This document shows, piece by piece, positions 1-6,903 of a stretch of DNA of 9,631 nucleotides. The DNA is from Bacteroidales bacterium (GTDB lineage Bacteria > Bacteroidota > Bacteroidia > Bacteroidales > UBA12077). The notes below the pieces were generated by a model, which searched no databases, was not told the origin of the DNA, and saw only the letters and a program-made list of their open reading frames with translations. Positions within the stretch are counted from its first letter, which is position 1. Each line of letters opens with the position of its first letter. The position numbers and the translations under genes are program-made. Location: NCBI GenBank assembly GCA_030156305.1, contig JASGMZ010000100.1, forward strand, positions 1 through 9,631, in the 5' to 3' direction.

Positions 1-9
1 TTGCGAAGA

Positions 10-53
10 ATTGGCAGCCAGGAGTTTACTGACGTAAATGACTGGTTGCCAAT
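10..53. repeat. Long imperfect inverted repeat (hairpin) downstream of hydF
   Basis: Bases 10-21 (ATTGGCAGCCAG) pair with 42-53 (CTGGTTGCCAAT) as a 12-base stem with one G-T or A-C mismatch. Inside it, TTTAC (25-29) pairs with GTAAA (34-38) around a TGAC loop. The adjacent stretch contains a further short dyad, TGCG (53-56) with CGCA (64-67). It begins about 55 bases past the hydF stop codon. No run of T follows it on the hydF strand, so a classical intrinsic terminator is not supported. The layered symmetry is typical of dispersed intergenic palindromes of the REP type, but copy number cannot be judged from one window. Bases 54-107 show nothing else recognisable. Confidence 0.6.
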
Positions 54-107
54 GCGAGCGTAACGCAGTTATTGACGTTTTCTTATAGCCACTAATTAGG
101 TATAATC

Positions 108-1337
108 TTATAGATACTCTGTTGCCGAATGATTGCTTTTGGTAAAAGGTTCGATAGCACGTTGATAAATTCCCTGCACATAGGCAATAGCCATTCCGTA
201 ATTGGTTACCGGAACACCTGCATCAATGGCCGGGCGCAAACGGTTAATCAGTTGTTTACGCGTAATTACACAACCGCCACATTGTACTACCAACGAGTAT
301 TCTGTGATATCACGGGGAAGTTTATCTAATCCGGCAACCACATCATATTCCAGCTTTTTCCCGGTAAAGTTAGTCAGCCAGCGGGGAATTTTCACTCTTC
401 CAATATCATCACACGATACTTGATGAGTACAAGATTCCAGCATCAAAACCCGGCCGCCGTCTTGTAAGTCAGCTATTTTGGGTGTCCCTTTCAAATAATT
501 TTCAAAATCACCTTTAAATTTTGCCAACACAATGCTAAAACTGGTTAATGGCACATTCTTAGGAACGGAAGCATCGGCTTTGTTAAATATCTGGCTGTCG
601 GTAATGGCCAGTGCAGGAGTAATGCCTGTTTTACGCAGGAATGAATCTACTTCCCGCTCTTTTAAAACAATAGCTACGGCATCATTATCTAAAATATCGC
701 GTATAGCCTGTACTTGAGGAAGAATAAGCCTGCCTGCCGGTGCTTCGATATCAATAGGTGTGATAAGCAATACAATGTCTCCATAAGAAAGTAAATCGCC
801 TATTAGCGAAGGGTTGGTATAAGCCGATTCAGGGATGGTTGTTTTGATTTTTTTTATAAGTTTTTCGATATTTTGCGCTTGAATCGTTTCAAATTCAATA
901 ATATCCGATTGCGTTTGAGCAACAATTTTTGTTCTGGTATTTTCAGCAAGCGATTGTAAGTCCGATTTATTATGTACAATGAAAAAAGGGGTATCGGTAT
1001 TTTTGAATTCTTTAATTAGATTTTCCTCAAAATCGCCAAAAGTATTGTGTGTGATGACAAGGATAGCTAAATCAACGGTTTTAATCGTTGCCAGCGTTTT
1101 ATCAATTCGTTTGGTTCCCAGGTCACCTTCGTCATCAATTCCGGCCGTATCCATTAAAATAACCGGCCCAAAGCCTGTTATTTCGAACGATTTTTTTACC
1201 GGGTCGGTGGTTGTGCCGGCATAATCGGAAACAATGGCAATATCCTGCCCTGCCAGCCGGTTAATGAGTGAGCTTTTTCCGTTGTTCCTGCGTCCGTAGA
1301 TTCCAATATGTGGTTTTGATTCTTTGCCTTTAGCCAT
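108..1337 (-). CDS. hydF: [FeFe]-hydrogenase H-cluster maturation GTPase HydF
   Basis: HydF is the scaffold GTPase that receives the 2Fe precursor made by the radical-SAM enzymes HydE and HydG and passes it to apo-[FeFe]-hydrogenase in the cytoplasm. The 409-residue length fits the family. The N-terminal Era/TrmE-like G domain shows the P-loop GRRNNGKSS (15-23), the switch GTTTDP (41-46), DTAGIDD (63-69) and NKSD (123-126). A middle dimerisation region spans roughly 180-260. The C-terminal cluster-binding domain has C303-T-H305 and C353-G-G-C356. The family pattern is C-x-H-x(44-53)-H-C-x-x-C; here the second His is Gln352, while all three cysteines are kept. The ATG start lies one base after the stop of the upstream membrane-protein gene, and no Shine-Dalgarno sequence is visible. 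By eye the gene is clearly richer in G+C than the glycosyltransferase genes above it. HydE, HydG and the hydrogenase itself are not in the window. Confidence 0.95.
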   Translation of the reverse strand: MAKGKESKPHIGIYGRRNNGKSSLINRLAGQDIAIVSDYAGTTTDPVKKSFEITGFGPVILMDTAGIDDEGDLGTKRIDKTLATIKTVDLAILVITHNTFGDFEENLIKEFKNTDTPFFIVHNKSDLQSLAENTRTKIVAQTQSDIIEFETIQAQNIEKLIKKIKTTIPESAYTNPSLIGDLLSYGDIVLLITPIDIEAPAGRLILPQVQAIRDILDNDAVAIVLKEREVDSFLRKTGITPALAITDSQIFNKADASVPKNVPLTSFSIVLAKFKGDFENYLKGTPKIADLQDGGRVLMLESCTHQVSCDDIGRVKIPRWLTNFTGKKLEYDVVAGLDKLPRDITEYSLVVQCGGCVITRKQLINRLRPAIDAGVPVTNYGMAIAYVQGIYQRAIEPFTKSNHSATEYL

Positions 1338-1338
1338 T

Positions 1339-2973
1339 TTATTCTTTTATTGTTGGTTTACGAGTTTTCTTGTCAAATTCAAATTCTCGATAAAGATATA
1401 TTTCTGTTCTGTTTGCACAATGTAAAGTATCCATTGGAGTACCCAGCTGGTTTAAAATATTATCCCTGTTTAAGTTGTTATTAAAAACAAAATTAAATTC
1501 AGGATTAGCATATTTCCCTTTCCCGTTTTTGTAAAACCAGTTTTGGTTAGTTACATGATACCATGCGGCCATGTTATCCAAAACAGTATATACGCGGATA
1601 TTTTGTTTTGATAACATTGTTATTTGTTTTGCGTCCCAGTATTCTGCTATACCATATTTTAGATTGTATTTTTGTGAAAAATCGTCAATACATTTAACTT
1701 TTTCAGGATAATAATTCATAAACTCCGAAAGCTCCTTTTTTATATTTTGGCCGCTAATTCTTTTTATAATAAAAGTAGTGTCTGTAACAATAAGTATAAC
1801 AAGAAAAATTGTTAAATAGTTTAGTGATAATTTATAGGATGAATGCATTTTATAAATTAGATACCCAATGCTAAAAACACCAGCATATAAACTGTAAATA
1901 TTATACCGCAATATTGCCTGACTTACATAACTGCCATTTATTATCGGAGCAAAAAGAGTAACAAACAGGAATGAAGTAAAGATTAAAAGATAAATTAGTT
2001 CGAAACGATTATGCTCTTTACCTTTAAATGCTTTTAGTAAGTTTTGAATCAATAAAATAATATGAGCAATAATACTGATTATGAATAGAATATCTATTAT
2101 CCCTTTGAAATCTAAATTCGAAATGTAGAGCAGGTGTTGTTCAAAAAATATTTTTAAAGCGGGAATAATGTTTGTAAAGTTAAATGCTTTCCAGGAAAGA
2201 TTTATAATATGAATATACCCAGAAAGTCGTAATATTCTGAATATCAATAAACCTAACAATAAAGCGGCCAGGTTTGATACGAGAATTTTAAGTATAAGTC
2301 CTTTTTTTTCTTTTTTTATTGCAAGCATCAAAAGTAAAGAAAAAACAGGTATCGAAAACATAACTATAAATAACCTGTCATTTATTATAGAGGCCAGACT
2401 AACAATAAACAATAAGATTAAATGAAGATTCTTTTCAGATTTAAAGAATTTAAAAATGAGAATGAAGGATAAAATACTCATTATAAAAGCACCCATATGG
2501 TAGCTAATGCTCAGGATATAAAAAGTGTACACAAAATCGTGGTTTACTAAATATACTAATAGAAACATTCCCATAAGTAATGAAGCAAAGGCTAAATGAA
2601 TATAATTCAGATTTTTAAATATAAATTTATATAAAATAGCAAGAAGTGTAATAAGTGTAAGAATCTGCAATAATGTAAATGTGAAACATGCTGGAATAAA
2701 ATTGCTAAAAAAACTTCTGATAATAAAAAACACAAGCATATCGGGCAGAAAATTTGGTGCAGCATTAAAATTCCATCCAGCAAGTCCACTTTTATCAATA
2801 ATTAAATCCTTATAAATGGAAGGAAGGTAAAGCATGTCGGAACTTAGATAATGGCCAGTATTTATATCGCTTAGGTCTGCAAAAAGGATTATAACCAATA
2901 AAGCATTCAAGATCAGCGTTAATACAAAGATTAATTTCTGAAAATATGATTTATGTAAAATGTTGGTTTGCAC
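1339..2973 (-). CDS. Multi-pass membrane protein, probable GT-C-fold glycosyltransferase-like
   Basis: This is a 544-residue integral membrane protein with about ten or eleven hydrophobic segments between residues 12 and 404 and a soluble C-terminal part (about 405-544). After the first membrane segment comes a long loop with an acidic site in SSDMLYLPSIYKDL (44-57) and then a W-N-F-N stretch and LPDML (76-80). An acidic residue in the first extracytoplasmic loop is the usual position of the catalytic Asp/Glu in GT-C enzymes, so D46 is a candidate. Other landmarks are YHMGAFI (158-164) and NDRLF (198-202). I do not recognise a named family, and the GT-C assignment rests on topology and neighbours. 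The start is GTG at 2973, two bases after the stop of the upstream PMT-like gene; the next in-frame ATG (M47) would remove the first membrane segment. This spacing suggests translational coupling within an operon. The stop is one base before hydF. A transporter or polymerase of a surface glycan is an alternative. Confidence 0.65.
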   Translation of the reverse strand: MQTNILHKSYFQKLIFVLTLILNALLVIILFADLSDINTGHYLSSDMLYLPSIYKDLIIDKSGLAGWNFNAAPNFLPDMLVFFIIRSFFSNFIPACFTFTLLQILTLITLLAILYKFIFKNLNYIHLAFASLLMGMFLLVYLVNHDFVYTFYILSISYHMGAFIMSILSFILIFKFFKSEKNLHLILLFIVSLASIINDRLFIVMFSIPVFSLLLMLAIKKEKKGLILKILVSNLAALLLGLLIFRILRLSGYIHIINLSWKAFNFTNIIPALKIFFEQHLLYISNLDFKGIIDILFIISIIAHIILLIQNLLKAFKGKEHNRFELIYLLIFTSFLFVTLFAPIINGSYVSQAILRYNIYSLYAGVFSIGYLIYKMHSSYKLSLNYLTIFLVILIVTDTTFIIKRISGQNIKKELSEFMNYYPEKVKCIDDFSQKYNLKYGIAEYWDAKQITMLSKQNIRVYTVLDNMAAWYHVTNQNWFYKNGKGKYANPEFNFVFNNNLNRDNILNQLGTPMDTLHCANRTEIYLYREFEFDKKTRKPTIKE

Positions 2974-2975
2974 AA

Positions 2976-4856
2976 TTACAAAATTACTTTTTTATGCTCT
3001 TTTATTTTAATAGCAGTTAGTTCTTTACATTTGATGTTCTGATTTGAATTGTTTTTTACAGCAACGCTCAATCTATCATTTTTAATGTTTCGGTGAACAT
3101 AAACAAAAGTTTTTAACTCATACCATTCCGGATCTTCTGTAATAACTTTATTACTATCTTTTACGAAAAGCTGATTCGGATTATCTGCAGAGATCTCAAG
3201 GAAACCCTTTTTATATGATTTAAGTTTTGCGCTGATAAGATATAAATCTCCTTTTTTGGCATTGCTGATAATCGTTGTTGAAGAATCTGATGTAATATTT
3301 GATTCAATTATAGGATTGTACTCAACAAATTTTGCAGAGGAATCCTGTAAATTATAAATGGCAATATTTCCAAATTGGCCAATTTTTGTGTGCATAAATT
3401 CCTTCAGAAACTGATATCTTTCCAAGAGTTCTCCATGATAAACAAGATATTTTGCGCCATTGTTTAAATAATAATCAACATCTTTTTTAGTGTTGGGTGC
3501 ATAAAAACCTGTCCAGCCTTTAAGATTCATAAGATATAAAGTATACGAAGGTTTTGTGTCGGGTAAGCAAATAACTTTGTCGGGATATTGAATTCCAAGT
3601 TGTTGAAGATAAGGTTGCAGATAGTAATATCCGTAAATATCCTGAAGCTCGTCTACTGGCCATCCATTATATCTAATTTTTATTTCTTTTCTTGTGTTCA
3701 GAACATTGAAAACAAGAAAAACACTTAAAACAATAGCTGTTAATTTAGATGAAGCAATTTTTGGATATTTTATTTTTAAAATTTTAAATGCAAAAGCGAA
3801 AATAAATACTGGAACAATAAGCAGATTTATAATATAATAATCGTGATACCAGAAAGCATAATACCACATAATGAAGAACAATATATTTCCAGCTAAGAGT
3901 GCAATTAGAAAAAGTTTTTCTGTTTTTTGCAATACTTTATGATAATAAAATATAAAAATCAGTGCAGCCAGAATAAAAATGTGCATCGACAGATGAAAAT
4001 AAATCCCAAGATTGTAATTCCAAATTTTCTGAAAAATAGTTTTAATTTCTTCGCTGCTTAAACTCCACAAAGGCCATGTTCTTGTTGAAAAGTAAGTGCT
4101 TTTATTTTCGGTATTATATTTTATGGCAAATGCATACCATGCTATAATTATTATAACAGAAATCAGTACAGGAATTAAAAGCTTGTATTTTTTTATGTTT
4201 ATAAGTTCATCCTTAAATTGTTTTCTAAAAATAAAACTGATAAATAATACTCCGATTGCTGCAATAAAACCAATGCCGGAAGTAACTTTTAATAAAATGG
4301 CTAAAACTGAGAACAGGCAGAATATAATAAAATATTTTAAAACCTCGTTTTCTCTGAATTTGAAAAAGTAGTATAATCCAATAATAATTAGAGATAAAGC
4401 AATCGGATCTGTTAAAAAGTTGTTGGTGTAAAAAACCAGCGAAGTAGAAGTGAAAATTAATAATGTACCAAAAAAAGAGAGCAAAAATGATTTGCTGATC
4501 AGGTTTAATAGTTTGTACATAAAAATGAGCCCGGTAAATACAATTATAATATTCAGAATTCTGAATATCATGTAATAGGGCCCAAAAACTTTAAATAATA
4601 GGGCTATAATAAAATAATAATAAGGGCATTCGCCAACCCCTTTACCTTCTGTTTTGTCATTTGAATTCTGATTGTGAACTTCGGGTTTGAAAAAATGGAA
4701 TCCATTATTGTAATAATTCTGGCAAATACTTAAACAATCGGTTTGCCGCCAACGGTGTATAGATTGTGGTGGATAAGTAACAATGTCCTGATATAAATAA
4801 ATACCCATCATTACGGCAATGGATAAGCTTAGAATAATTATTTTAAGTTTTCCCAT
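2976..4856 (-). CDS. PMT/ArnT-like GT-C glycosyltransferase with C-terminal soluble domains
   Basis: Members of this family (glycosyltransferase family 39-like, PMT_2) transfer a sugar from a polyprenyl-phosphate donor to a protein, lipid or glycan on the outer face of the inner membrane. The signature is visible: a membrane segment at the N-terminus, then HRWRQTD with the candidate catalytic Asp at residue 40, and a second acidic site in GVGECPYYY (Glu76) leading into a helix ending KVFG. TDPIALSL (149-156) and about ten more membrane segments follow up to residue 390. Beyond that lie a soluble region (about 400-510) and a beta-rich tail (about 513-626) that looks like a jelly-roll or carbohydrate-binding sandwich. 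The reading frame opens at a GTG at 4862, but the ATG at 4856 is preferred because MGKLKIII begins a normal N-terminus; numbering here counts from that ATG. It is the first gene of the leftward unit with the next membrane protein and hydF. Sugar and acceptor cannot be told from the sequence. Confidence 0.82.
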   Translation of the reverse strand: MGKLKIIILSLSIAVMMGIYLYQDIVTYPPQSIHRWRQTDCLSICQNYYNNGFHFFKPEVHNQNSNDKTEGKGVGECPYYYFIIALLFKVFGPYYMIFRILNIIIVFTGLIFMYKLLNLISKSFLLSFFGTLLIFTSTSLVFYTNNFLTDPIALSLIIIGLYYFFKFRENEVLKYFIIFCLFSVLAILLKVTSGIGFIAAIGVLFISFIFRKQFKDELINIKKYKLLIPVLISVIIIIAWYAFAIKYNTENKSTYFSTRTWPLWSLSSEEIKTIFQKIWNYNLGIYFHLSMHIFILAALIFIFYYHKVLQKTEKLFLIALLAGNILFFIMWYYAFWYHDYYIINLLIVPVFIFAFAFKILKIKYPKIASSKLTAIVLSVFLVFNVLNTRKEIKIRYNGWPVDELQDIYGYYYLQPYLQQLGIQYPDKVICLPDTKPSYTLYLMNLKGWTGFYAPNTKKDVDYYLNNGAKYLVYHGELLERYQFLKEFMHTKIGQFGNIAIYNLQDSSAKFVEYNPIIESNITSDSSTTIISNAKKGDLYLISAKLKSYKKGFLEISADNPNQLFVKDSNKVITEDPEWYELKTFVYVHRNIKNDRLSVAVKNNSNQNIKCKELTAIKIKEHKKVIL

Positions 4857-4936
4857 AAACACTTAATCTTTTAATTTTAACTAAAAAAACATTTAAAGAT
4901 ACTATTTATAGTGCTAATATATTGTATTTTTAGAAA
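4857..4936. promoter_or_regulatory. Divergent intergenic region, likely promoters for both flanking genes
   Basis: This 80-base, very AT-rich gap separates two genes that read away from each other, so promoters for both must lie here or inside the genes. On the minus strand TATCTTTA (4901-4894) resembles the Bacteroidota -7 consensus TAnnTTTG in all but the last base, 38 bases upstream of the ATG at 4856, but no good -33 TTTG partner is seen. No exact consensus was found for the plus-strand gene. ACTATTTATAGT (4901-4912) is a short dyad (ACTAT/ATAGT) overlapping the region; it is too short and AT-rich to call an operator. Neither gene has a Shine-Dalgarno sequence. Confidence 0.35.
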
Positions 4937-5812
4937 ATGAAACGAATCGTAAATGTTTTATTATATGGATCGATTGTAGCTTTATTGCTCTACGTTTACA
5001 ATTTGGATTTTTTGATTTTTCGGGATCTGAGTATAAATTATAATTGGTTATTTATATCAGCTATATTTTTATTCACAGGATTTGTTTTTGCTGCCATTAG
5101 CTGGAAAGTAGTGCTAAATCTTCATAATGTAAAAGCAAGCTTTAAAGAGGCCGTTTATTCGCAAGGAATTGTAGGATTTACAAAATATATTCCCGGAAGA
5201 GTATGGACAATTCTAGGGAGAGCTGCTATTTTGAAAAATGATGATCGCAAACTAAAAAAACTATCGTTCATTTCATTTAAAGAACAACTCATTTATTTAT
5301 GTATAGGTTTTTTAATAAGCATTTATCCGGTTTTTAAAACTGAAAAGATAAAAGAATATGCATGGATTATTATTGTATTAACAGGATTACTGTTTTTGCT
5401 TCTTTTTTCAACACGATTACAAAGATTTTTTGAGAAAATATGGAACAGGATTTTTAAAAGATCTTTAAACTTCCCAAAAATAAAAGTAATAGAGTTTGCT
5501 CAGATTTCAGGAGTGATTGTGATCTGGTGGTTTTTCTGGATTGTTGGTTTTTATTTTCTTTTGATTTCCATTACCGGAGTTGTTCCCTTTTATTATGCCT
5601 TTGCTTTTCCTCTTAGTGTAGTTCTTGGATTAATTTCTATTATTTTCCCGGGAGGAATAGGCGTACGCGAAGGTGCAATTAGCTTGTTCTTAATTTCGAA
5701 CGGGATAACTGCAGATGTAGCTGTGACTATTTCCATTGTGGCGCGGGTATGGTTTTTAGCAGGTGAATTTTTTGTTTTTTTCCTGGCCTTATATTTCAGA
5801 AAGAAAGTTTAA
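4937..5812 (+). CDS. YbhN/AglD-like flippase-like membrane protein (LPG synthase TM family)
   Basis: This 291-residue protein has about seven or eight membrane segments and the landmarks of the lysylphosphatidylglycerol synthase transmembrane (UPF0104/YbhN) family: KYIPGRVW (83-90), FPGGIGVREG (237-246) and VARVWFLAGEF (268-278). The lysyl-transferase domain of full MprF is absent, so it is the short stand-alone type found in many envelope-polysaccharide and lipid-glycosylation loci. Members have been proposed to move lipids or lipid-linked sugars across the membrane, but the biochemical role is not settled for this type. Here it lies between two sets of polyprenyl-phosphate glycosyltransferase genes, which makes transport of a lipid-linked sugar a reasonable inference. 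It is the only gene on the plus strand. Its TAA stop overlaps the TAA stop of the convergent GT2 gene in one TTAA (5809-5812), leaving no room for a terminator between them. ATG start, no Shine-Dalgarno sequence. Confidence 0.85.
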   Translation: MKRIVNVLLYGSIVALLLYVYNLDFLIFRDLSINYNWLFISAIFLFTGFVFAAISWKVVLNLHNVKASFKEAVYSQGIVGFTKYIPGRVWTILGRAAILKNDDRKLKKLSFISFKEQLIYLCIGFLISIYPVFKTEKIKEYAWIIIVLTGLLFLLLFSTRLQRFFEKIWNRIFKRSLNFPKIKVIEFAQISGVIVIWWFFWIVGFYFLLISITGVVPFYYAFAFPLSVVLGLISIIFPGGIGVREGAISLFLISNGITADVAVTISIVARVWFLAGEFFVFFLALYFRKKV

Positions 5813-6903
5813 TCCTTGTATAAACGTTTATTGTCCTGCATATCCATCCACATGGCAAAAAGTAACGACTGAAATCCACTGATAAATAAAAACACGAAAG
5901 CCATTACCGTAACAGGATTTGATTTTAATCCTTCCAAAACGTACCACAGGATTTTTATTCCGTAAGGGATTGAAAGTAATAAAAGGATAAAAGAAAAATG
6001 ATAAAGTATAAAAAGTGGGTGAAAGCTTTTATACAAGTATCGTGTCCAGATTCGTTTAAAGAACGATCTGAATAATAACCATGAAATAGGCATTATTACT
6101 TTACGGATTCTCATGGTTGATTTTTCACCAATATCATAAACTGGTTTTATAGGTACTTCTTTTAAAGTACACCCGGCAATATTAAGTTTAATAATGCGGT
6201 CATTTGGCATTCCATATCTTTTATAAAGATTATATAATTTTATGGATGACAGAGCCTTATGTGATAAGGCGGTGTAGCCTGTTTGTGTGTCAGAAATTTC
6301 CCAGTAGCCGGAAGCAATTTTGGTAAGAATTGATAAAATAGCATTTCCAAGAAATCGCTTACGTGGAATAAGAAAAGGAGCACTGGTATGGGCAAAACGA
6401 TTTCCTTTAGTCCAATCTGCTTCTTCATTTATAATCGGCAAACATAAATTTTTTAGTTCTGAAGGGTCCATTTGGCCATCACCATCCATAGAGACAGTAC
6501 AATCAATTTGATGGCCTTTTGCCCATTTATAACCAACAGACACTGTTGCTCCAACGCCGCTATTTTTCTTCAGGCTAATAACAACAAGTCTGTTGTCAGC
6601 GGAAGGATGAATTATTTCAAAATCAGGGAAGAAAGTTATTTCTCTTTGGCTTATTTCATTCAGAATTTTGTCTGCAAACCTGTAACGCTCATGAACAGGG
6701 ATCTCTTTCTTCTTTTCAGGAAGTTTTGATAAACCCGTTTTTTCAAAATACGATTCAGCAACGGCTTTTGTATTATCTGTTGAGCAATCATTCACCACAA
6801 TAATTCTGTCAACAAATTCAGGTATAGTTTCAATTACAAATCCAATTTGTTTTTCCTCATTATATGCAGGAATTACAACTGCTATAGTTTTATTTTCGAT
6901 CAT
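5809..6903 (-). CDS. Family 2 glycosyltransferase, DPM1-like, membrane-anchored, with an unusual insertion
   Basis: This is a GT-A fold enzyme expected to transfer a sugar from a nucleotide donor to a polyprenyl phosphate on the cytoplasmic face. Motifs in order are VVIPAYNEEKQI (9-20), VVNDCSTDNT (36-45), KKNSGVGATVSVGY (112-125), the metal-binding DGDGQMDP (140-147), GNRF (167-170), SDTQTGYTAL (204-213) and PNDRIIKL (233-240). Two membrane helices close the protein (about 296-320 and 331-351). Between the second motif and NSGVGA lies a charged insertion of about 50 residues (roughly 55-104) that most DPM1/GtrB-like enzymes lack. ATG start; the TGA of the upstream gene overlaps its ATG by one base (TGATG), which points to coupled translation. 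It is the last gene of the upstream leftward unit and meets the YbhN-like gene tail to tail. The sugar is unknown. Confidence 0.9.
   Translation of the reverse strand: MIENKTIAVVIPAYNEEKQIGFVIETIPEFVDRIIVVNDCSTDNTKAVAESYFEKTGLSKLPEKKKEIPVHERYRFADKILNEISQREITFFPDFEIIHPSADNRLVVISLKKNSGVGATVSVGYKWAKGHQIDCTVSMDGDGQMDPSELKNLCLPIINEEADWTKGNRFAHTSAPFLIPRKRFLGNAILSILTKIASGYWEISDTQTGYTALSHKALSSIKLYNLYKRYGMPNDRIIKLNIAGCTLKEVPIKPVYDIGEKSTMRIRKVIMPISWLLFRSFFKRIWTRYLYKSFHPLFILYHFSFILLLLSIPYGIKILWYVLEGLKSNPVTVMAFVFLFISGFQSLLFAMWMDMQDNKRLYKD

Noticed and set aside
10..53. Hairpin as an intrinsic terminator of hydF
   Set aside because: No run of T follows the stem on the minus strand, and on the plus strand there is no gene to its left within the window.
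4096..4371. 91-residue plus-strand reading frame
   Set aside because: It is antisense inside the PMT-like gene, reflects the complement of membrane-helix codons, and has no independent start signal.
4857..4862. GTG at 4862 as start of the PMT-like gene
   Set aside because: It adds only two residues before an ATG at 4856. Without a Shine-Dalgarno sequence to decide, ATG is the more usual start.
4901..4912. ACTATTTATAGT as a repressor operator
   Set aside because: A 5-base dyad in very AT-rich DNA is expected by chance, and there is no second copy or nearby regulator gene.
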